Made by a program: the position numbers and the translations under genes. Below the pieces are notes generated by a model. It saw nothing but the letters and a program-made list of their open reading frames with translations. It searched no databases and had not been told where the DNA came from. 52,402 nt of DNA from Welwitschia mirabilis (taxonomy: Eukaryota > Gnetophyta > Gnetopsida > Welwitschiales), in the NCBI GenBank assembly GCA_051453625.1, contig JBOZIK010000001.1:166327909-166380310 (forward strand). The letters are read 5' to 3'. Shown here in pieces: positions 44,688 to 52,402 of the stretch (positions are counted from its first letter, which is position 1; each line of letters opens with the position of its first letter).

Positions 44688-47600
44688 TTTAATAAGAGAT
44701 TATTTTTCAATTGAATTTATCAATTCTTCATCTCTTATTTGGGTTGTGAAATTTGTGCTATTAAGGTATTATCAATTTACTTCTTTTACAAGTAAATGAT
44801 TTTATTCAAAAATGATCATATCTCTTTCATGTTTGATCAATGCATTTCCCTATGGTTTGGTCCTTATTTTTCTAAAAAAGCACAATGTAATAACTATGTT
44901 GGAAGATCTATATTTTTGAAATAGGGATGCAAAGAATAGGAACTACATTATACTTGAAGTAATTGATTTAGTATTACCTCTTTTTTTAAGGAGATATATA
45001 ACATTTACCTTTATGTGAATGTAATTATTCAAATATTTTCTCTTTTCCAATGTGTTTTACTTCAGTTTTTCATCATGTAGTATGTTTAAGCATTTTATTT
45101 ATGTAATTTATGGATGATCAATTAGATTTTAGCAAATTTAAAGGAATTCAATTGTTTATGAACTTTCATTTTAAGAGAAGGAAATGTGCTTAATTAATTT
45201 GTTTATCTCTTCATTAGCTTTATTTTTATTAAGGTTGTAGGTTATTAGTAGTTTAATAATGCATAAGTGTATTTTCATATTTATGCAAAAATAAAGAAAA
45301 GAAAAGAGAGTAAAAAATAAAAAAGACAAAGAATTATTAAAAAAAAAATGAAATATTTGTTTACACTTTTGATAGTCACTTCTAATCTATCTCAAGAATT
45401 ACCGCACCAAGGGAAAAGTTTCTTAATGGCCTATTTGATGTCTACATATTTCATCTAAATTTCTCCTGAATTATTGAAATTCACATTGACTCTAAAATAT
45501 GAAAAATGTTAAAATTAAATGTAATAATGTCAATGTAATCATTTTTATGTAAGGAAAGGAATATTTGTAAATTATAACTATCTAGTTATAACATTTTCAT
45601 GAAAAACAAATATGACATTTTGTACATCATTATAGAAGATGAAATAACAACATAAAATTTTACAAGTTCTAAAGAAATCATAGGATATTATCATTGATAC
45701 AAATAAATTTGAGTATCATAATTGAATAACACAATGCCAAATAAATCAAGTTCTTCATAATTTCAACACTAACATGCATGGAGTTCTTTAAAAATATAAG
45801 ACTATTATAATGCCATTCAAATGTTAAGTCTCTCCAAAATACAACAATTACAATAAAAGCATATATTTTAATTCTCAACCTCTATTATGACCTTCACTAC
45901 TTTTTAGAGTCCTCTTTTGCAATAGGTATTGCACATTTAGGCATGATGTGAGAATTGTAACCATCATAATTCCCAGTATAGCCCAGGTAAGGAATGGGTA
46001 GGAAAGGGAATCCAAGCTCACAAGGCAAGGAAAAATAGGTAATCTAAAGGCTTGACCAAGACCACAAGTTCAACTAGAATTACCTTTCTTTTACAATTAT
46101 CAATCATCACCTTCTAGTAACTCAATTGCACCCTGCCAAAAGGAATATAAATCTAGTAAAATTATGTACATTTTTTGTTTTAACTATGACAGTTTGTTCC
46201 CATGACCATGGGAATTACCAACAGAGAGATTCACTTGTTGAAGTTCATATAACTAGTTACCCTAGCTAGTTTTGATTTTCTAATTTAAAAATATAATGGT
46301 CACAAATCCATGATCAATGCACAAAGCTTACATAGGAATAATTCAAAATAGGCAAGTAATAGGGCTAGTTCAAGACTAACATCCTACAAGATAGGCAATG
46401 ACACTACAAGTGATGCAAGAATAATAAGTTGTAAAGGGAAAGGAGATGTAAAAATCATACAAATTTACAAATAGTATAAATCATGTACAACACAAAGAAT
46501 GTTTGCTAGAGTCATGTAAGATACCAGAAAGGATTTTTAGACCATACAAAATATAAGAAATATATCTTAGATCATACAAGAAAATAATCTTGGCCATACC
46601 TATTTTATAGTCAAAATTCAAGAACAATGCTAGTAATTTCCAAGGACTCTAACACATTTCACATTTTCAAGGAACTCGATTGCCTCTATTAGCCAAAATA
46701 TTCATCTATTTATAAATACTGGTAGCTTAAGTTCCCTTAATCTATTCTTTTCAAGACTTACCACTAGGCATAAATAATAATATAAATATTTCTATTTAAA
46801 TTTAATTACATTAAATAAATAACAAAAGTAAACTTCTCAGAAAAATTATAGTATACTACTTCATAAACAAGATGTAATTAAAAGAAATCTATACCATATT
46901 TTAGTTAACTTTTAACAATAAGCCAAGTAATCCAAATTTAAACTATAAGAATAGAAAACAGGCATAAGTAATAGTAAATTTCATAGTTAACTCAACCTTT
47001 TAATTAATTAACTTATATTTAGTAACTTTAACTTAATTTTTAATAATTTTCTTAAACTAGAGAAACTTGCTTATATTTTTAATAATTTATTTATTATTAC
47101 TATCATATTTGTATTATTTTTAAACAATTGACAACTAGACTTATTATTATTATTTAGTTTCTAATTTTTTTTTAATTTTCTAATCAACTTGGAAGGTTTT
47201 TAAACCTTGAGAAAAGGCTGAACATGACATTTCTCTCCTATTTAAGAGGTTTCCTTCTAGAAACTCGCTAGTAGCTCAGGTTTCCATTTGTAAGATCTCA
47301 CTTATTATCTCTTATATTACTTAACTCTCTAATTGTCTTGAGCACTAAACCTTGTATAACTTAATCATTTTCTTCAAAGCACCATATTTTTTTGATGCCA
47401 AATCTTTTTTTTCCCCTAGCTTCTATGTTATAATCTAGAAGAATGGTTACATCTTGATCTAGAATGCCTTTGTTCCATTAAAATCACATATCAAATGCAA
47501 AATAAAGTGCATTAAAAGATCAGATCATTAATAAGGATATCATAGCCTATGAGATAAATCCAAGAAATTAAGATATTTCACCAATTAATCTAATGATCTA

Positions 47601-49430
47601 ATGTTTTTCCACTTCTCCAGAATTAAAATCATAAATTTTTTTTTTTTTGGATTCTACAACCAATCTTCATAGAAAAATTTCAAACCAATTAGAGATAAAT
47701 AAGACATCTTGGAAATTTACAAGAATTGCAAGAAATAAAAAAAAAAAGAATTTCTTTAGACCTCAAAAGAATGCAAGGACTTATAACTATATACAAAATT
47801 TGACGTGAAGCTTTCCAACCTTTAAAGTTGCTATGCCTGAGTTTCACAGACTCCTTGTATTCTCTATAAGCCTAGTACCTAAGGCTATGGCTCAACTTTC
47901 CATCACTACGCACTTTAATAGCTTATATTTTCCTTATATTATAACTGATGAAATCATTATATCATTATGATTTTCATAAACATTATCAAATCCTTGGTTT
48001 ACATGGATCATTACCTATAACATGATGTTATGTTATTTGTGGTTATTACGTCTACTATTCTTATCGCTTATGAAGGTGATACTTAAAATGACTTTAGTGA
48101 GTACTAATCATTCATTCTAGTGATCATATTTATGCTTAAATTCACATGTTTCCTACCATTTAATTCTTTTGTTCATTTAGCATAAATAAGATGTGGACTA
48201 ATTACATATTTAATCCTTAAACTATATTTTACATTACTCCCTATATATATTTAATTTTATCCCCTTGCATCATAATAATTAAATGGATCATTGAATACAT
48301 GGTATATGTAATTCTTAAGGTAGGGTTAAATGCTCTTGACTAATTCCATAAAAGTATACACACATGAACAAGATGGTGTGTATCTTCATACAAAAACAAG
48401 AGCTTGTTTTGGCCATTAAGTCTGTATTTTTTAGAACACAACACCAACAATTAGGTCATGATAACTATCAATTCCCTAAGACCTTGCACGAAGACGTAGA
48501 AGGGGGGTATCACATGCCTATCAGAAACCAAGATTGTGTTACCATTAACAAAAACAGACTGAATAACCATCTACTATAATACTCCTATTCAGATATAGAC
48601 TTAATGATCAAGTATTAAATAAACGTAGGCATATCTTAAATCTTGTGTTAATTGAGTTCTTTACCCAGTATCATTAGGTGTACTTGGTACAACATAAAAA
48701 TTAATCGTATGCTCAATTTAGAGAGTTTCATGGAATTCAAAAAACCATCATCCTTACAAAAAATTTCCAAGAAGACTAGCAACAAAGGTGAACATACATC
48801 AATTAAATTTCTAGAGCTCCTAATACTAAAGATTAATAATATCTTACTTGCTTGTTTGCTATCCCAAAAGATCACTAATGATTTTTGTATAAGATTACAA
48901 ACATCTGTAATAACCAAAATTGCAATGCATTAATTGATTTATGTTTATAATTATGATTAGTAGTAATATGACAACTACCATAAAAACACATGTTGTAAGT
49001 GTATTACACGCTAAATTTAAGAAGCATATTAAGTGTAGGTTTAATTATCATCAATTAAGTTAATATACCTATAAGAACCCTACAGAAATAGGGCACATCT
49101 ATTTGTGCAAGACGTGACTCATAGATAAGGAACTCATAAATAAGTCCCGCTTGATCAAATCATGCACCATCTCATCTCATAGACTAAATCATTGAGCATC
49201 AACATTTTTTTTGGATAATTGCTTGGAGATCTATAAGACCAAGCTTTACATGTTACAACTTAGTCAAGGGTGATTCTTATTCATTATTCTTCTATATAAA
49301 GGGGATGATAACATTTGCCAATTAATAAACTCAAATGTCCTTTTTTCAATAATAGACTACACTATAAAGAGTTTCATTATTTATAAAGGTGGTAACATGA
49401 TGATAGTTATTTTAAAATTTTCACTCTTTC
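44688..49430. other. About 4.7 kb without recognised genes
   Basis: AT-rich, including a purine-rich run at 45,285-45,350 and T/A homopolymers near 47,637. Opposed open stretches at 48,648-48,933 on both strands have no family resemblance. I searched by eye for a 3' partner of the 18.2-kb LTR and found none. Confidence 0.45.
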
Positions 49431-50970
49431 TATTTCTTTGTTTTACAATTTCTCCACCCCACTTGCATGAGGTCCAAGTGGGCTCTAATCCTTAATGCAT
49501 GTGTCCCATCCCACTTACCAACATGCAGAAGCGATTCAGGCCAAGGGTCCATATCCTCCAACAGCCTCTTACTTGCCTCACAGGTAGCGATTCTATTCCT
49601 AATGAAAACATAACATTTTTTGGCAAATCGGTTTCAATTTTGTTGATTGCTTATGTGTTCTCTCCTGAATATTGCTAGAACGTTGACGTCTTATAAAGAA
49701 TTCAGAGCACAAGACTCATGCGATGATGCATATTTTATTCATTACAGTAAACAGACTAGCATTGTAAAATAGGTTCAGTAACCCATGCTCTTATATAATT
49801 TCCCCAACGGCCTTTTCCTTTTATACGAAAATTCATGGTTTGCATAGAGTTAAGATTTGGGAAATTATACGAGGGAGAAAATCTCTAGAAACTTAACTAA
49901 CTTAGGTTCATTAATATTTACAAATTAATTTCTAGGTTTTTCAAGGATCTAATTCAAACATTTAAGTTAGGCATGAAAAACTTATCTTGTAATGGAAAAA
50001 TCAACAAATGATGCCTTATTATTTCCTAAAGATGCGTTACTGTCTCCGACGTCCTCTACCTATTTGTACTGACTATCACTTCCATGTGTTAAACCTCCTG
50101 CATCAACTCAGTAATAACACTTTATATTTCCTATGCTTTCACAACCTCCTCATCTCCTTTTCTTAACCAAATTCTAACTTCCCATTCCTCCCAAAATGAA
50201 ACCATTCATTTATTTATTTATTTATATTTTTTCCAAGGAATAGCTTGAGATGTTTGCTGAGATGTTTGTAGTGTGAAGTAGTGTTCAGTGATAAACATGG
50301 ATTTTCTAACATGGGCACTAGTGAACAAGTTCAAAACAAGGCTTGTGAAAGCCACTTTGGTGAATGGTCAGACTATCTCTTTACGTCAAATGTGGAGGCT
50401 ATCCTCTATCCACATTTGATGATGTCTAGTATTAAGAAGTTTTTATTTTTGCTAATTCTACTAAAATTTTAGAATGCAAGTGGCCCTGCAAAATCCTTGA
50501 TAAATCTTATAGCACTGACAAATTTTTCTTTACTATAGTGATTGGCAATTTTTGTTAGTCAATGTTTGCTTAAGATATATTTCCTTCTCAATGAACTTGC
50601 TTAGAAAAGATTTACCTTTCACGTAGTTATGACTTTCCAAACTTAAGAGGAGGATTACAGGCATCTAACCTAAACTCTAGTTAGTACGGTTTATCTTCTT
50701 TATTTAAAAGATAACTTAAGGTATATGAGTCGCTTAAATTAAAAGGAATACTTCTAGCTATATTCTAATTTTTTTTGGTTCCCTAAATACACTTGTCACT
50801 ACTTTGGAAATTGTCTTCCAATTTTTTATCTTACCTTAAATGAAAAGAAAATATCCTTTTGGGTATAAAAACAAAACCTCAAATTAATGATTGTTTGCCT
50901 AGGAAATAAGAGTATATTAAAATTCTATGAGGAAGATCTTCTTATTTATTTAAATACAAGAGGAAGATCT
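49431..50970. other. Less AT-rich stretch, no gene recognised
   Basis: From about 49,440 to 50,470 the sequence is richer in C and G and less visibly decayed than its surroundings. It includes an open plus-strand frame at 50,281-50,472 (MFSDKHGFSNMGTSEQVQNK...) without a recognised domain, and a TTTA repeat at 50,208-50,226. It could be unique flanking DNA between elements. A 12-bp direct repeat (GAGGAAGATCTT at 50,929-50,940 and 50,960-50,971) abuts the next LTR. Confidence 0.4.
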
Positions 50971-51134
50971 TATTGGATTATGTTTTGCCAATTGATGTCA
51001 AACTAATGTTTTCTGTATAGCAAATTTTGTATATTTTGTGGAGAGATACTAAGGTTCTTATAGTTTGAAAGAAGAAGCTAAATTAATTAACTTCTGAGCA
51101 CTAGAAACCTATTAGTTGTTTACCCTCAAAAAGA

Positions 51135-51665
51135 GGTCGACCGGATCCTCAAGGGGTCAATCGCACCTAAAGCAGATAAAGAAAAATGAACTGAATTCAT
51201 AGCGGTCGACCAGATTTTTATGGGGTTAACCGGACCTGTAACCTTGAAAATCAGTGTCTCTGAATCGAATAGCAAGGGGTCGACCGAAACTGCATGGGGT
51301 CGATCGAATTAGAGGACCTAACAGACAGTATCCTAGGACTAAATGACAAGGAGTTGACCAGACTTATGATGGGATTGACTGAACCTGTGCAGTGTGCAAC
51401 TGGTACACTTGAACCGATCATCATGGGGTCGACCGGACATAGGATGGGGTCGACTGAACTCAATGCAGAAAACAGGAAAGAAATTTTATTAGAAGAGCAA
51501 GCGACTAGATCAATAGCAGGTGACTGGACTGGGATTAACTAGATCCAGATGGAGTCGACAAGACAGGAAGCTATAAGAAATTAGGGTGACCAAATTTCTC
51601 TTTCGGGTAACCTGTGTAACTCACAGCACCACATGGGGTCAACCAAATTTTTGTGGAGTCGACTA
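51135..51665 (+). repeat. Array of GGGGTCGACCGGAC-like motifs in LTR U3 (copy 2)
   Basis: About fifteen copies, several near-perfect (GAGGTCGACCGGATC, GGGGTCGACCGAAAC, GGGGTCGACCGGACA, GGGGTCGACTGAAC). Open stretches across it on both strands (51,251-51,463 and 51,294-51,542) are by-products of the repeat and not genes. Confidence 0.85.
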
Positions 51666-51782
51666 GACAGAATGGAAATGAAATTTTTTTAAACGTTATG
51701 TATCCATTATGTACCCGTTTTCTAGCCGTTTATAGCAGTTGGAGGCGCAATTCAAATGTAATAAACCCTAAAAGCCTTCCAT

Positions 51783-51790
51783 TATAAATA
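51783..51790 (+). promoter_or_regulatory. TATA box of copia LTR copy 2
   Basis: TATAAATA after ATAAACCCTAAAAGCCTTCC, downstream of the motif array; matches the LTR promoter position of copy 1. Confidence 0.7.
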
Positions 51791-52074
51791 GCTAAGCCAT
51801 AGATGACCAAACAATCTTTTGGAACCACTTTTATTTGGTAAAATTTATTGGATCTGAAAGATCAAGCTTTGTATTTGGATGATTATCACTATTGTATCTT
51901 GACATCCACATTTTTGACTAAAGAAGATCTACCATTAGCATACTCTTTACTTTCAAGGTTAGATCTAGAGCTTCATTGGTTATACAAGAGGAGAGCTCCA
52001 TCAAATGTACTGATTCCAGAACAAGTGATATTTGTGCTTTTGAGGCATCAATACATCACTACTCTGTTTTGCTA

Positions 52075-52211
52075 AAGGTTGAGACTAAGCCTTTAAAAGT
52101 CCATGCTAAAGATTAAGACCAAGCCTTGAAAAGTCCATGCTAAAGATTGAGTCTAAGCCTTGAAAAGTTAATTCTAAAGGTTGAGACTTAGCCTGGAAAA
52201 GTCCATTTGTA
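52075..52211 (+). repeat. 34-bp tandem array in LTR copy 2 (four units)
   Basis: Units at 52,075, 52,109, 52,143 and 52,177 follow AAGATTGAGACTAAGCCTTG with AAAAGTCCATGCTA; the last is 35 bases. LTR copy 1 has a single equivalent at about 3,740-3,774, so the array arose after the copies diverged or was lost from copy 1. Confidence 0.92.
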
Positions 52212-52402
52212 AAGGTTACAGGTAAACCCAGAATACCTAGTGGAGTAACGAAGATCTGAGATCTAGCTTGGGAATAAGTTGATCATCGAGAGTGGAGTAG
52301 GAGGTTTTCCAAATCACTATAAATCTGGCTTGCATCAAAGTGGTATTTTGTGCTTTCAATTTTTGATTCTTTACTTTCAGTATTTTATCATATTGTGCAC
52401 TT

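Larger units (their letters stand above)
50971..52402 (+). repeat. Copia LTR (copy 2), cut by the window end
   Basis: Starts TATTGGATTATGTTTTGCCA (TG changed to TA), then GATGTCAAACTAATGTTTTCT as in copy 1 at 2,670. It contains the motif array (51,135-51,665), TATA box, and a 34-bp tandem array absent from copy 1, and is cut before its end, so it is longer than copy 1. With no coding sequence to its left, it is a 5' LTR or solo LTR. It looks less decayed than copy 1: the GGTCGACC cores are better kept. It is probably a separate insertion of the same family, not the partner of copy 1. Confidence 0.85.

Noticed and set aside
48648-48933. Genes on both strands at 48.6-48.9 kb
   Set aside because: Equal-length opposed frames with no domain text and no flanking signals; one or both must be chance and neither is supported.
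51251-51542. Opposed open frames of 70 and 82 codons
   Set aside because: They translate the LTR motif array on both strands; repeat-driven, with no family resemblance.
2670-52402. The two copia LTR copies as the two ends of one giant element
   Set aside because: Coding sequence of the left copy lies upstream of it, so it is a 3' LTR. The DNA between the copies belongs to other elements, and the right copy differs in length and decay.
1-52402. tRNA, rRNA or other structured RNA genes
   Set aside because: I saw no cloverleaf with box A/B pairs, no rRNA signature and no plausible small-nucleolar boxes. Eye inspection cannot exclude a decayed one.

Overview
The window reads as repeat-rich, gene-poor nuclear DNA of a flowering plant. 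It is AT-rich throughout, has no operon-like gene spacing and no long intact reading frame, and contains several N gaps (26,899-27,317; 28,439-28,448; 32,797-33,494; 40,993-41,092). What can be recognised is almost entirely old, stop-riddled transposable elements: Ty1/copia with an extra ORF after pol, Ty3/gypsy of the Athila/Tat type, a Ty3/gypsy chromovirus-type element, and one very large CACTA (En/Spm) DNA transposon. I cannot name the species.

Layout. 1-4,063: 3' part of a copia element (RT/RNase H, then a decayed extra ORF with an acidic tail, polypurine tract, 3' LTR). 4,064-about 8,040: minus-strand Athila/Tat-type element (protease and gag, primer-binding site, 5' LTR), cut exactly where the copia LTR ends. 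8,251-8,892: LTR fragment repeated at 18,195-18,855. 8,898-15,190: plus-strand gypsy element with a candidate 5' LTR (containing a nine-unit 54-bp minisatellite), a tRNA-Met-type primer-binding site, gag, protease, RT, RNase H and integrase. Its integrase is split by a clean 383-bp insertion with a 10-bp target duplication. 15,191-18,194: no recognised coding sequence. 18,195-20,336: LTR, Athila/Tat-type primer-binding site and an unidentified ORF of another element. 20,337-44,461: a 24-kb CACTA transposon inserted into that ORF with a TAA target duplication; the ORF resumes in frame at 44,465. 44,700-50,970: AT-rich sequence with little to recognise. 50,971-52,402: a second copy of the copia LTR, cut by the window end.

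The CACTA element is the centrepiece. Its minus strand carries a degenerate TNP2-type transposase (about 38,576 to 35,570) and possibly part of the second CACTA protein near 32,300-32,480. It also carries cargo not expected of a transposon: the C-terminal half of a receptor-like kinase domain of the CrRLK1L (FERONIA/HERK/THESEUS) type at 39,640-40,100, and several exon-like segments with plausible splice sites on the minus strand between 28.5 and 31 kb whose parent gene I do not recognise. Its ends are lined with self-complementary AAGGCATTTT...AAAATGCCTT repeats, as expected for transposase-binding subterminal repeats.

The nesting gives a relative history. The Athila/Tat-type elements are the oldest layer. 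The copia element now abuts and probably interrupts one of them, and the CACTA element and the 383-bp insert landed in other elements while their target frames could still be read across the junction. Nothing here looks like a working host gene. The value of the window is in well-bounded insertions, gene capture by the CACTA element, and unusual tandem arrays inside LTRs.
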